Of a DNA stretch of 64,000 nt, positions 49,660 to 61,189 are shown piece by piece. This DNA comes from Cryptomeria japonica (lineage: Eukaryota > Streptophyta > Pinopsida > Cupressales > Cupressaceae): positions 571,829,752 through 571,893,751 of the forward strand of contig NC_081405.1 of assembly GCF_030272615.1 (NCBI RefSeq). Direction: 5' to 3'. The position numbers were made by a program, and so were the translations under genes. The notes below the pieces were generated by a model that made no database searches, was not told where the DNA came from, and was given only the letters and a program-made list of their open reading frames with translations. Positions within the stretch are counted from its first letter, which is position 1. Each line of letters starts with the position of its first letter.

Positions 49660-50392
49660 TAATTTTTTCTTGGTCCTATGCAGACATGCCAGGACTTGAT
49701 CTAGATCTTATCATGAATCATCTCGATGTGGATCCAAAAGTAAAACCAGTTAAACAAAAACTAAGGAAGATGCATCCACACATCGCTCTCCTTGTAAAAG
49801 CAGAGTTAAAGAATCCATTGGAGGTGGGTTTCATAAGACCTATTGCCTATCCATAATGGGTTTCAAGCATTATGCTAGTGTCAAAGCTGGATAAAAGAAT
49901 AAGTCTGTACCGATTTCAGAGATTTGAATAAGGCATGTCCCAAAGATGATTTCCCACTACCCAACATTGATATAATTATAGATTTATCAGCAAGACATGA
50001 GATGTTTTCATTAATGGATAGATTCGTGGGGTACAATCAAATAACAATCATTCCTGAAGATCAAGAAAAGACACTTGTGCATGGGGTACTTATTGCTGGA
50101 ATGTTATGCCATTTGGGCTTAAGAATATAGGAGCAACTTATCAAAGAGCCATGACAATAATTTTGCATGATATGATGCATACATTTATGGAAGATTATGT
50201 AGATGATATACTGGAAAAATCTCATACAAGGAAAGAACATTTGAACATCTTGGGCAAGATCTTTGATGGGCTTGAACAATATCAGTTAAGATTGAATCCA
50301 AAAAAATGTGCATTTGGAGTAACCTCTGGAAAAGTTCTTGGGTACATTTATCAGCTCGTGGAATTGAAGTAGATCCATAAAATGTCAAAGCC
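49660..50392 (+). pseudogene. gypsy reverse transcriptase, element D
   Basis: Motifs in order: HIALLVKAELKNPLEVGFIR, then DLNKACPKDDFPLPNID (49920-49970), then MFSLMDRFVGYNQITIIPED, then MPFGLKNIGATYQRAM (50106). The catalytic box is intact: MEDYVDDILEKSHTRKEHL (about 50187-50245). NPKKCAFGVTSGKVLGY closes the palm. A stop at 49855, a frameshift at about 50095 and another near 50350 break it. It would make element cDNA. The intact YVDD contrasts with the mutated boxes of copia elements A and B. Confidence 0.87.
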
Positions 50393-51420
50393 ATCATGGA
50401 AATGGAGTCACCTAGGAACATAAGTCAATTGTGTTGTCTACAAGGGAGATTGCAATCAATCAAAAGATTTGTCTCTCAATTAGCAGACATGTGTCATCCA
50501 TTTACTCATCTTTTACATAAGAATGTTCCATTCAAATGGGATAAGAAGTGTGAAGAGGCTTTTATGCAAATCAAAGAATATTTGATGAATCCTCTAGTAC
50601 TTGTATCACCAATCAAAGGGAAACCATTGTTTCTTTATATCTCAACAACAATATAACACTAGGAGCTCTTTTAGCACAACATGATGAAGAAGGGAAAGAA
50701 AGAGCAGTGTATTGCATCAGTAGAACACTTGTAGGCTATGAATTGAACTATACATCATTTGAGAAGACATGCCTAGTAGTTGTATTCGCAACTCAGAAAT
50801 TGCGATATTATATGCTGACTCATTCTTTGAAACTGGTAGCAAAAATAGATCCACTAAAGTATTTGTTGAGCAAGTCAACTTTGACAGGTAGACTGGCAAA
50901 ATGGGTTATGGTACTAAGTAAGTTTAATATAGAATATGTTGATTGAAAAGCTATCAAAGGATAGGTCATTGCTGATCAATTAGCTGAAGAACCCTTACAG
51001 GATAACAAACCATTACACATTGAATTTCCTGATACAGACATCCTGACAATAAACACAAAATTTTGGGAGTTGTACTTTGATGATTCCTATACACAATATG
51101 GATCAGGTGCTGGAATTTTGTTCATCATGCCTCAGGGACACACAAATCCAAAATCATTGAGACTATGATTTCCATACAAAAACAATACTGCATAATATGA
51201 AGCATTGAATATTGGGCTCAAAATGGCTATTGAATGGAATATTAAGGAATTACATGTTTATGGTGATTCACAACTTATAATCAAACAAATAAATGATAAT
51301 CATCAAACTAAGGATGACAAGCTCATGCCTTAAAAATAGTTGGTTGAAGAGTTTAAAGAACATTTGAAGAAATATTATTCAATCAGATCCCAAGAAATGA
51401 GAACAAAGTAGCAGATGCAA
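50393..51420 (+). pseudogene. two RNase H domains, element D
   Basis: The connection and first RNase H give RNISQLCCLQGRLQSIKRFV, PFTHLLHKNVPFKWDKKCEE and AVYCISRTLVGYELNYTSFE. After ADQLAEEPL comes a second RNase H (about 51060-51330): LYFDDSYTQYGSGAGILF, YEALNIGLKMAI and VYGDSQLIIKQIN, which preserve the D, E and D positions apart from FDD in place of FDG. A second, archaeal-type RNase H is the mark of the Tat/Ogre group. Several stops are present. The enzyme removes RNA from the RNA-DNA hybrid. Confidence 0.8.
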
Positions 51421-51479
51421 TGGCTACAATGAAATCTCTTTTGCAGAATTAGGAGAATCAACAACATTATGAATTCCTA

Positions 51480-51846
51480 GTGGAAGATATCTTGAATCCT
51501 ACCATTAAATCCCAAAATACCCACATGATTTGCCATATATCTGGAACTAATCAATCCTTATACAACCAAACTTATCAATACTTGAAAGAGAATGTGCTTC
51601 CTCCTGACCTATCCCGCAATCAGAGAATAATTTATATCCATCAGTCATCCTGCTATACTATCATTGTTGATGCCTTATATAGGCGAGGTCTAGATAGCAC
51701 TTTATTGAGATGTCTCAAACAAGAAGAATCTGAGAAAGTTCTTAACGAAGTTCACGTAGGTATTTGGCACACACTCAAGTGGATTAATGCTAGCTAAGAA
51801 ACTTATTCGTTTGGGTTACTATTGGCCTACTATGGAGAGAGATTCA
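51480..51846 (+). pseudogene. gypsy integrase N-terminal part, element D (before the C insertion)
   Basis: The zinc-binding H2C2 region begins with ALYRRGLDSTLLRCLKQEES and EVHVGI, then (shifted frame) LAKKLIRLGYYWPTMERDS at the edge of element C. The two Cys ligands would lie on the far side of the insertion, at about 58160. So element C landed inside the H2C2 zinc-binding part. Confidence 0.75.
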
Positions 51847-52296
51847 TGATAAAATCTGAAAAGATTATAAACCCATAAAACTAGTGCAAATGAATAGATA
51901 TCTAAACTATGAATGCAAATGATACAAAATCAAAGTAGCAAAAAAGAGTTAGTCTCCAAGAGAGTAATGCAAATGCTAGAAGCAAAATAGCATTAAGAGG
52001 ATGCAAAATCAAGAGATCCCAAATACAAGCCAGGTAGCATGCTTTTATAGATCGGGGAGAGGGAAGAGGTGGCAATATTGACCAATCAAGAGCAACCATC
52101 TCTTGGACTAAAGATAGAAAGTATCTTCCCAAGATAGAAAATGGATGCACACATGTAGGAAGGTGACACCTCATAACTACTCACTTAATTAATCATGATT
52201 TATTAACCTAAGCGAGATTAAAAGAAGTGTAGAAAAAACCTAGGAATATAGGGAAAAAATAAATAATCCACTAGGAAATAAAAACCTACACTAACA
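51847..52296 (-). repeat. 3' LTR of element C
   Basis: 450 bp, TGATAAAATC to ACACTAACA on this strand. It pairs with 57689-58139. Confidence 0.93.
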
Positions 52297-52302
52297 CCCC
52301 CC
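52297..52302 (-). promoter_or_regulatory. polypurine tract of element C
   Basis: CCCCCC on this strand is GGGGGG on the coding strand, directly next to the 3' LTR. Confidence 0.75.
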
Positions 52303-52449
52303 ATAAGCGAAGCTTAGGTGGATGTAGAAATGGTCTCGACAAATCAAGCCTGATAAGGTACCCATGTACATAAAATTACCCCAAAAAGAGAGAGAAAAGA
52401 GACCCCCCCAAGAGTAGAGAGAGTCAGGACTCCGAGTGAGAGGAAGAAG

Positions 52450-54083
52450 CCCCCCCAGAAGATGAAGCATCCTGCACCCCCAGCAAAGCTTGCAAATGAA
52501 GGAACTTGCTCTTAGTGAAGGGTTTGGTGAAGATATCAGTAACCTGCTCGGAAGTCGGACAGTAGTGAAGGTCGATGACATGGCCATGGATGAGCTCTTA
52601 GATGTAGTGCATGTGGATCTTGATGTGTTTGGTCCGCTGATGATGGATTGGATTCTGTGAGATCTGAATGGCACTCTGGTTGTCACAAAATATGACTAAT
52701 GGCCATCTGATCTAGATACCAAACTCAGTGAGGAGATTTTGAAGCCAAATGGCCTCAATGGCAGCATTCACAGCCCCCCGATACTCGGCCTCGGTAGAAG
52801 ATAGAGCAATAGCAGACTGCTTCTTGCTCGACCAACAAACAGGACCTGAACCAAGTGAGAAGCTATAACCTAAAGTAGACTTGTGATCTTGAGAATCGCC
52901 TGCCCAATCTAAATCTGTGTATCCCACCAAGGTCAAGCTCAATGCCCACTACATAGTGAATCCCAAAACTGTGAGTACCCTGAATGTAGTGAAGGATTCT
53001 CTTGGCTGCTTTCTAGTGCAGCTCATGAGACTCCTGCATGAATTGAGAGACCATGCCTACAACATATGAAATGTTAGGTCTTGTATGAGTCAGATAAATG
53101 AGACTCCCAACAAGCTGTCAGTACAAAGTGCCATCAACAAGTGGAGAAGAACACTGAGCCTCAAGTTTGACTCCTGAAAGAAAGGGAGTTAGAGCAGGCT
53201 TACAATCAGCCATATGAAACCTCGAGAGAAAATTTAGAGCATACTTGGACTGGTTGATGGTGATCCCAGAAGAAGACTAGTAGATCTCAATCCCAAGAAA
53301 GTAATGCAACAAGCCCAAGTCAGTCATCAAAAACCTGTCATGAAGGGCAGTTTTGACAACCCCAATAGTGAATGAAGAACTCCTTGTGATCAGCAAGTCA
53401 TCAACATACATAACCAAAAATAGGAGTGAATCATCCTGTTGCAGAATGTAGATATTGGGATCAGAATGGCACCGAGTGAACCCTACTGATAGAAGGAAGG
53501 AGTCCATCTTGGCATACCAGGCCCGAGGAGCCTGTTTGAGGCCATAGAGAGACTTCCGAAGACAACACACAAGTGAAGAATCCTAAAGGAACCCCTGTGG
53601 CTGCTCCATGTAGATCTCCTCCTGAAGGTCACCGTGAAGAAAAGCACTCTTCACATCCATCTGGTGCACTTCCCAACGATTAGCTGCAGCAATGGCAAGA
53701 ACAAGTCAAATGGAATTCATTCGAGAAATTGGCGCAAAAGTTTCAAAGTAGTCAATCCCAGGAACCTGGGAGAATCCTTTGGCGACCAAGCGAGCCTTAT
53801 ACTTGTCAACCGACCCATCTGCTATAAATTTTGTCTGATAGATCCACTTACATCGAACAAGTTTTCTTCCCTTAGGAAGAGGGACGAGATCCCAAGTGTG
53901 GTTCCTCATTAAGGAACTATACTCCTCCTGGATAGCTGTATCCCACTCAGGAATACCAAAAGCCTCATGAAAAGACTGTGGATCTGAGGCAGTAGCAATG
54001 AAGACATGAGGAGCACCCTGGAACTGTGAATGAGTCTGCCTGGTGTCTGACGGATCCCCAACCCAATCACCTACAGATTGCAA
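52450..54083 (-). pseudogene. copia reverse transcriptase and RNase H, element C
   Basis: RVT_2 starts with WDTAIQEEYSSLMRNHTWDL and KYKARLVAKGFSQVPGIDY (54083-53709). It continues with SLYGLKQAPRAWYAKMDSF and an intact catalytic box VMYVDDLLITR (about 53400). LHYFLGIEIY ends that piece at 53277 by a stop. The RNase H part gives VGYTDLDWAGDSQDHKSTLG and LSSTEAEYRGAV (52942-52712). After another stop, CDNQSAIQISQNPIHHQRTK and the ending EQVTDIFTKPF follow to about 52450. It has all catalytic positions that I can see. The damage is a handful of stops only. Confidence 0.88.
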
Positions 54084-54560
54084 GGTCTTTCTAGCCCAAA
54101 GTGGACTGAAAGATGGAGAATCTGGAGGAGAATCATCAACAACTGAATGATGACTAGGAGAGGAAGGAGGTGAGTCCTCTAAATCACTCTTTGCATCAGA
54201 AGTGGAGGTAGAAGACTACTCAGGTGAATCTGACTCATTAGAGGAGCTGTCATGTATCCCAAGTGACTCCAATGTCAAAGTAGAAGGAGTTGGAGAAGTG
54301 GTAGAAAGTGAGATCGAAGAGCCCTCCTCAAACTGAACACTCCTCTCAATTAACAACTCATGTGTAGTTGGGTGGAGCAATCGGTAACCCTTCACACCAT
54401 CAGGATAACCTACAAATATGCAAGGTCTACTCTATGGATCCAAGGCCTTGCATTTCTCTACAAGAATGTGGGCCCATGCAAGAGAACTAAAAACTCAGAA
54501 GTGCTTAAGTGATGGTTTCCGACCACTCCAAGATTCAAAAGGAGTGACTCCCTTCAAGGC

Positions 54561-54962
54561 TCAGTGAGGAACACGGTTCTGGATATAACAAGCACAGTTA
54601 ATGGCCTCTGCCCAATACTGTGGTGCAAGAGATCTAGAGTGAATCATGCAGTTCGCCATTTCCTTCAAGGACCTATTCTTCTGTTCTACCACAATGTTCT
54701 GCTGAGGATTGTATGGAACTGAATGCTGCAAATCAATTCCCTCTAAAGTGCAAAACCTCTCAACTTGATGGTTGACATACTCACCACCATTGTCAGTGCA
54801 CAAAACTTTGATGGCTTTCCTGAATTGATTCTCTACAAAAGTTTTGAAGTCCTAAAATTGATCAAATACCTCAGACTTATGTTTGAGAAAGTACACCCAA
54901 GTATATCGAGAAAAGTCATCAATGAATGTGAGGACATATCTGGCCCTGCTGAATGAAGGATG
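54561..54962 (-). pseudogene. copia integrase core, element C
   Basis: The core begins HSDLTGPF at the end of the neighbouring frame, stops at 54962, and continues with [39 protein letters not shown] and PYNPQQNIVVEQKNRSLKEM. The D, D and E positions are present, although the usual GxxE context reads IVVEQKN. The next part to 54084 is the C-terminal linker, rich in Ser and Pro, with several stops. Confidence 0.85.
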
Positions 54963-55838
54963 CTAGAATGGACCAGTCAAATCACTGTGAACTAACTCCA
55001 GTATCTGTGAAGCTCTCCATGCCTTTCCTTTATCAAACTTTTCCTTAGGATTCTTACCAAGTATGCAACCTTGGCAAACACCACTTGAAAACTGAACTGA
55101 AGGCAACCCTGTGACCATGCTATGTTGGTTGAGTTGCTGCAAGTAGCGGAAGTTAAGATGGCCAAGCCGCTCATGCCATAATCTACTCACATCATTGGAA
55201 TGAGTGAGAAAAATAGTCGAAGGAGGATCAGGAGCAAAGTGAGAAAATAGATAGAGTCGTGACTGATGATCTGCTCTCCCAACTGCAACTATAGAATCAC
55301 TGTGCAACTCACAAATCTCCATTGAATCAGGAGTGAACTCAACCCGCTTGCCTGAACCTGTGTGAGTGATCTGGTATACTGATAGGAGATTAGTTGATAA
55401 TGAGGGCACACAAAGAACATCAGCAAATGTGCCATCCCTCACATCAACGGACCCTCTCCCACACACCTCAATAGGAGTGTCATCACCCATCAAAATAGAA
55501 GGCATAGTACATGGCTCCAAAGATGCAAATTCTTCCTTAGATGAAGCCATGTGGTGTGAAGCACCCGCATCAAGAACCCAAGTGGATGGTGAAGAAGCAA
55601 ATGCAATAAGGGACTTACCCTTTCCTTTCCCCTTGTTGTTTTCTTTTGCCTTGTTAGACCCCTCACTAGAACTCTGTTTAATTGACTCAGGAACACCGAT
55701 ATTATTCTTCTCAAGAATGTGTCTCAAGTGATCAATTTGTTTCTTTAGACATTTATGTTCATCAACCAGGTCTTTTACAATAGGCACATTGGACCTTCTC
55801 CTTCTTAGGCTTGTCGCCCTTGGAAGATTGGGTCTCAT
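54963..55838 (-). pseudogene. copia gag C-terminus, protease and pre-integrase, element C
   Basis: The frame includes DEHKCLKKQIDHLRHILEKN, the second half of the zinc knuckle. A Lys/Gly-rich linker follows, then the protease motif STWVLDAGASHHMASSKEEF (Asp-Ala-Gly instead of Asp-Ser-Gly). The pre-integrase domain gives LWHERLGHLNFRYLQQL and CQGCILGK. It ends with the first integrase residues HSDLTGPF. The knuckle is cut by a small indel at about 55765, between CAYCKRPG in the upstream frame and the DEHKC half here. Confidence 0.85.
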
Positions 55839-56574
55839 TAGTTGCTTTTAAAGCAACTGATGTCTGATCCTTCTTCTCCTTGATATTCTTTTGTTTCTTA
55901 TCCTTACTAATATTATTACTACTTTGTCCTTTCTGTTCTTTTGTGCCTTGGTTGGCAGCCAGGGCATGTGACTTAGAGGACTTAAGAGTGCCCATCTGAA
56001 TTAGCTTATCCTGTTCCTGAGTGAGAGAGATAGCAAAATCATCTAGAGATGGCATGGTAAATTGTGTACCAAGTGTACCCTTAGTAGCATAGAAGGTAGA
56101 AACAAACATAGAATATTCTGAATTTAGCTTAGAGAGAATACTAAGAATCAATTGTTCATCTTTCTTTTCAATTCCACATCATTTTAATTGTAGCCTTAGT
56201 GATTTCAATTTAGTGAAGAAATCCTGGATTGTGTTGAAACTGCCTGGACTTAAACTAATTAGTTCATTTTCCAACATATGACCCCTCATTGAATCTTGTG
56301 TGCCAAATAGTGTTTCTAACTTTTTTCAAATTTCATTTGGCAAAATTAAAGACTCAATGTGAAAGAGCAAGTCAGGAGAAACAGACAAACACAATGTTCC
56401 ACATGCCTCATCACATTTGTTAAACCACTAAGGCTTATCTTCATCTTTAGTAGGTTCAGTTTCAAGCCCCATAGTTATCCTATGTAATCCAGCTTTCCTT
56501 AAGTAGATTGTCATGCGTGATTTCCACTCAAAGTAGTTATATGGAGTTAGGATAGGCACTATTGTTTGATCCAT
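55762..56574 (-). pseudogene. copia gag, element C
   Basis: The ATG at 56574 opens MDQTIVPILTPYNYFEWKSR, the copia gag N-terminus. A stop occurs at about 56428. The UBN2 region follows; ILSILSKLNSEYSMFVSTFY (56151) and PSLDDFAISLTQEQDKLIQM are its conserved end. A Lys/Gln-rich linker and the first half of a zinc knuckle (CAYCKRPG) end the frame. Gag would form the particle and bind RNA. Confidence 0.85.
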
Positions 56575-56622
56575 GATGAAGAAGTGCAGAAAAAAATGCC
56601 GAAAGGAAGAGAACACAATCAA

Positions 56623-57676
56623 GACAACCCCCCCTTTTCACTCAATCAAAGACCCCCCCCCAAAAAAAAAAATTTATGATTTGGCACTTTATATTAGTGC
56701 GTTTACAACTACCACTAGCAAGAAATACTAAGTGGTCTTGATTTCAATGCATTACAAAATTGTCATGAAAATCATATGTTGAGAATGAACTTTTGGCACA
56801 ATATCCAGAAAAAATGAACAACACCACTGCAATCTACACAAAAAATCATGCACTTTCAAAAAAAGAATCACCTCGATACGAGGTCGTATGTGAAAGTTAT
56901 GATCCTCCGAAGTTCACAGAATGAGAACTATGCAGTGTCACAACTAATAATCTACAATTTCGGAAAAATCTCTGCATCAAAATAAAAAAAATGACTACAC
57001 TAGTGCATAGAGCACGAAAAAAAATCTAGAATAAATTTTTTTTTATGGAAAATGGAGTCCGTATGAGCAAGAACGAAGCATTTGAAAACGGCCTTCAAAA
57101 CCGCAACAGGCAACAGAGAGGGGTCATGTTGTAACTTTCTGAGTGCGTTTCTGAAAAATATACAGTCTGCATGCAAAAAATAAAAGATACCCAGATGGTT
57201 TTTTTGTGTTGCAAACAAAACGTAGAAGGCGTTTTTCTTTCTGATGTATAGAAGATGTAGATCCAGTGTAAATAGAACGATTATAGATACAAAAAATGAC
57301 CCCAGCAACCAAAAAATGGCATGCAAAGGCTAAATCGGCTACCAAAGTCAAGAGAAGGAATGCTGGAACCTGCAATATTGATTGAAAACACCAAATATGC
57401 AAGATGGTTGTCAGATTTGATCCTGAAACTCTAGTTTTGCAACTGTGTATGACGATCTTTGATTTCGGTGAAACAAAAGCCAAATTTGACTTTCTCAAAC
57501 CTCCTGGACGCGTTGGAATAGCCACAAATGCTTCCAGTATAACCAGAAATGCTGCAATCACCCAGATTTCATAAAACACATGTGCAAACCCCAACGGAAA
57601 ACTATAATAAGATTTATTAGCCCCCCCCCGAATCTCTCAAATATGGAAATTAAAATCTACTCTTGCACATAGAATA
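56623..57676 (-). other. untranslated leader of element C
   Basis: This lies between the primer site and the gag start. Poly-C runs (56622-56660, 57622-57630) and an AT-rich middle are seen. Open frames such as 57124-57594 have no domain and no partner. Confidence 0.6.
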
Positions 57677-57688
57677 GCTCTAATACCA
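57677..57688 (-). promoter_or_regulatory. primer binding site of element C (initiator Met tRNA)
   Basis: On the minus strand TGGTATTAGAGC directly follows the LTR. It differs by one base from TGGTATCAGAGC. Confidence 0.85.
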
Positions 57689-58139
57689 TGATAAAATCTG
57701 AAAAAGATTATAAACCCAGAAAACTAGTGCAAATGAATAGATATCTAAACTATGAATGCAAATGATACGAAATCAAAGTAGCAACACAAAGTTAGTCTCC
57801 AAGAGAGTAATGCAAATGCTAGAAGCAAAATAGCATTAAGAGGATGCAAAATCAAGAGATCCCAAACACAAGCCAGGTAGCATGCTTTTATAGACCAGGG
57901 AGAGGGAAGAGGTGGCAATATCGACCAATCAAGAGCAACCATCTCTTGGACTAAAGATAGCAAGTATCTTCCCAAGATAGAAAATGGATGCACACATGTA
58001 GGAAGGTGACACCTCATAATCACTCACCTAATTAAGCATGATTTATTAACCTAAGCGAGATTAAAAGAAGTGTAGAAAAAACCTAGGAATATAGGGAAAA
58101 AATAAATAACCCACTAAGAAATAAAAACCTACACTAACA
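57689..58139 (-). repeat. 5' LTR of element C
   Basis: 451 bp. It ends ACACTAACA and is followed by the target copy ATTCA. Confidence 0.93.
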
Positions 58140-58144
58140 ATTCA

Positions 58145-59110
58145 TTTATATATGCCAAGAAATGAAAACAATGCCAGATCCATGGGAATCTCATCCATGC
58201 ACCAACACAAGAATTGCATCCTATGGCAGGATCATGGCCATTCTCCCAATGGGGTCTTGATTTGGTAGGTAAGATAAACCCTTAATCCTCTAATGAACAC
58301 AAGTTCATTTTGACTGCTCCAGAGTATTTCACTAAATGAATTGAAGCAGTACCTTTGATGAAAATAACAGGAAAACAAATATCATCATTCATCTTGAATT
58401 ATATAATCTGTCGCTATGGAGTCCCTATGACCATTATCACTGATAATGGATGACCATTTAAAAATCAAGATGTGAAGGAACTATGTGAGAGATTCCATAT
58501 CCAACATAGGTTTTCTACACCATATTATCCACAAGGAAATGGTTAAGCTAAGGCATCAAATAAAACAATCTTGATAATCCTGAAGAAAACAATTGACGAA
58601 GTTGGTAAAGACTGGCACATTCGGCTAAATCCTGCTCTTTGGGCATACCGAACCAGCATTTGCACACCAACAGAGGCAACTCCATATTTCTTAGTCTATG
58701 GATCAGAAGCCATATTACTTGTAGAAGTAGAGATACCTTATCTATAAGTGTCCTTGAAAGGTCTTATACCAGAAGAAGAACAACGAGTCTCTAGACTTCA
58801 AGAACTTGAGCTGAATTAGGAACGTTGCCAAAATGCAACAGATCATTTGATGGCATATCAACAGAGAATGGCAAGAAGTTATAATCACAGAGTCAAGCCA
58901 CACATTTTTGAGATTGGAGATATAGTTCTAAGGGAGAATCCGAGAAATCAACAAGACCGAGAAAAGAAGGGAAAATTTGAACCAAATTGGTTAGGTCCTT
59001 TTGTCATAGTAGCAACATATGGCTCAGGAGCATACAAGTTATCTACCCCTGAAGGTGATTGGTTTGATGAGCCCATCAATTCCATCCATCTCAAGAAGTT
59101 CTATGCTTGA
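58145..59110 (+). pseudogene. gypsy integrase C-terminal part, element D (after the C insertion)
   Basis: HAPTQELHPMAGSWPFSQWG gives the link to the core. Asp positions are in FSQWGLDLVGK and TIITDNG. The glutamate motif reads PQGNG, stop, AKASNK, so the catalytic Glu is Lys here and a stop replaces Gln. Further stops lie at 58281, 58336, 58452, 58545, 58746 and 58818. The C-terminal domain (58847-59110) gives SYNHRVKPHIFEIGDIVL, PNWLGPFVIVATYGSGAYKL and INSIHLKKFYA, the usual ending of Tat/Athila-type integrases, with no chromodomain. The stop at 59108-59110 ends pol. Confidence 0.85.
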
Positions 59111-59113
59111 GAT

Positions 59114-59206
59114 ATAAAGTCGTGAGGAAATCAGTTAAAAACATATAAAGTCCTGAAGAAATCAGTAAAAAGCATATAAAGTCCTGAAGAAATCAATAAA
59201 AAATCA
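59114..59206 (+). repeat. three 31-bp tandem units after pol of element D
   Basis: ATAAAGTCCTGAAGAAATCA units begin at 59114, 59145 and 59176, an exact 31-bp step with few changes. They begin immediately behind the integrase stop. Confidence 0.85.
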
Positions 59207-61189
59207 GAAAAGCGAAAAAATCCCTAAAAAGAATAAAACAGAGAAAACAAAAGAAAAAAATCAAATATGGAAAAAATGCAATAAATTTAGATAGTGAAAA
59301 CCTGGTAGACAGGCACTATCTAAAAGTGTGTTCTTCCATCTATGAGATCGCTTTGTGCACCTATTCACTCCATCCTATTTGCATCTATTGCTTCCATCTA
59401 TCCTAGCTCATCCATTTCATCTTTCACATCCATTGCTTTGAACCATTAGCAGGAAATCTACAACTTACCAATAATTATCAATCTTTGACATACTTATCGT
59501 AGTCACTGTCTTGGGTTTTATTAGAATCAATCATATCTGCATTGTATCCCACCATGGTTTGGGTCATCAATTCGTACATCTGTAATAAAGTTTGTTTCAG
59601 CTGGAGGCAAAATCCTAATTCCTTTTACTAAGGTGATCTTTTAAATCTTTGAAAATCCAAAACATTCAGAAAACTTAGAAATACCAAAAACACATAGGAT
59701 TTTAAAACAAATAACGAGCAACAAGGCAACGAAGACCAAGGCATTTTGTAACAACTAAATCATGAAACTCAGAAATACGAGGAATAAACCAGCAAGTAAT
59801 AAAGGATTATCAATGATCATTCATCAAGATGATTATATCAGTTAATGACCATGAGAACATGTGAATGACATACAAGATTCAATGTTTATATCTTGATTTA
59901 TTGCTAATCATGTATTCTATGCGACTCAAGGATGTCCATGACTAGAGAAGCTATGATGGGGCATGATTATTTTTCTTTGTTTTCTGTATGTGGTTTATTT
60001 CTTATTAAGGTATGTACTTTCTAAGGATATGATCGGCAAAAGATCAAGGAGGATGTTTCGAGTCATGCTTAAAAGGAGATAATCCTTTTCTGTTCTATAA
60101 GAAATACTCAGGTAAACTTGATTCATTATATCAAGGTGCTTATATAAACTTGCTATATCAAAATCCATGTAAGAAATACTCAGGTCAACTTGAATTATTA
60201 TGTCAATTTGCTTGTATTTTCTTACAACATTCCAAAGCTCAACGATGAAATCAAGCACTATTATAAGACAACATATGAAGAATGGAAGTGTCATTTTAGT
60301 TAGATCATTTTAGATTAGCTCATTATTCATCTGCATTATAAGCATTCATTGTCAGTTGCATTATAAGCGTTTCATTCCATTCAGAGATCAACGATCATAA
60401 ATAAAGACTGAGTATACTTGGACAAGCTAAAACAATTTGCATTTGATCATTGTAGGTTCATTCATCTTTAGAATCATTTAAGTTATTATCATTCATTTTA
60501 TTTAGTTGCATTCAATCATTGCACTAGTTTGCATTCCATTAAGTGAATTTCATTAATCATGTAGTATATCATCATTTTTATTTTGCATTAGGATCATTAT
60601 CATTTTAAGTTCATTTTTTACCATTAAAGTCATTTAGTTGCATCTTTACATTTAGATTCATTTATCATTACAAGCATTACATATAAGGATCCTTAAATTG
60701 CATTTCATAATCATCATTTGCATCATCAAAATAAAAAACATTTCATGTAGATCATTTGCATTTCAAATCACTATATGCATACACATTAAAAATTAAAAAA
60801 ATCAACATTCATTTGCATTCCCATATAGATCATTGCATTTACATCATTTAAGTAAAGCATATCATTTAAGTTAGTAATCATTTTCATTTTGCACCCATAA
60901 ACATTAAAGTGCATCCATGGTCAATTGCATTTTCATTTCATCATCAAGGCCTATAGAACATCATCATCATAAAATAAAAGAAAGAAAATATCATCATAAC
61001 ATCATCCATCTAATCACTACATATACGAATCAACATGCATAATAAACCATAGACCGTCATCATATAGAGTTCATGTTTGCATATAGATCATCATAAAACA
61101 ATAAAAAGTCCAAGCATACAATGATATCAGATTAATAATAAAAATACAAGTGCCTCATCAATATAAATCACGTCTACAAGTCAAGGCTA
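59207..61189. other. non-coding DNA between element D pol and the second PMD copy
   Basis: 59207-59960 looks like the 3' untranslated region of D. A G-rich phrase (GATGGGGCATGATT at about 59955) might be a polypurine tract, but no LTR start TGATATGCC follows. 60300-61000 is low-complexity, with many ATTTGCATT- and ATCATT-like phrases. Confidence 0.4.

Larger units (their letters stand above)
51847..58139 (-). mobile_element. Ty1/copia LTR retrotransposon C, complete, minus strand
   Basis: 6,293 bp with 450-bp LTRs, exact 5-bp duplication ATTCA (51842-51846 and 58140-58144), polypurine tract and initiator-Met-like primer site. Genes read on the minus strand. The RT box is intact (YVDDLL) but stops and a frameshift break the polyprotein. 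The LTR pair differs at roughly 17 of 450 positions by eye. Short LTRs and the DAGASHHM protease motif separate it from A and B, so it belongs to a different copia lineage. Confidence 0.95.
42462..59110 (+). mobile_element. Ty3/gypsy element D, Tat/Ogre-like, interrupted by copia element C
   Basis: The order is gag, protease, G-patch, long linker, RT, RNase H, a second RNase H, and integrase. A second RNase H after the first is characteristic of the plant Tat/Ogre group. A probable 5' LTR with TATA box opens at 42462. The integrase is split at 51846 by element C. Many stops and frameshifts break all genes. The 59110 end is only the end of pol; I could not find a matching 3' LTR, which may be beyond the window or deleted. 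Confidence 0.82.

Noticed and set aside
51902-52174. A 90-residue minus-strand frame, with a 92-residue sister at 57745-58023.
   Set aside because: Both are the same stretch of the C LTR. The frame is kept only because the LTRs are nearly identical; no domain is seen.
57000-57594. Open frames of 108 and 156 residues on the minus strand.
   Set aside because: They overlap each other in the leader of C and have no copia or other domain.
59954-59970. GATGGGGCATGATT as the polypurine tract and start of the 3' LTR of D.
   Set aside because: The sequence after it does not match the presumed 5' LTR at 42462.
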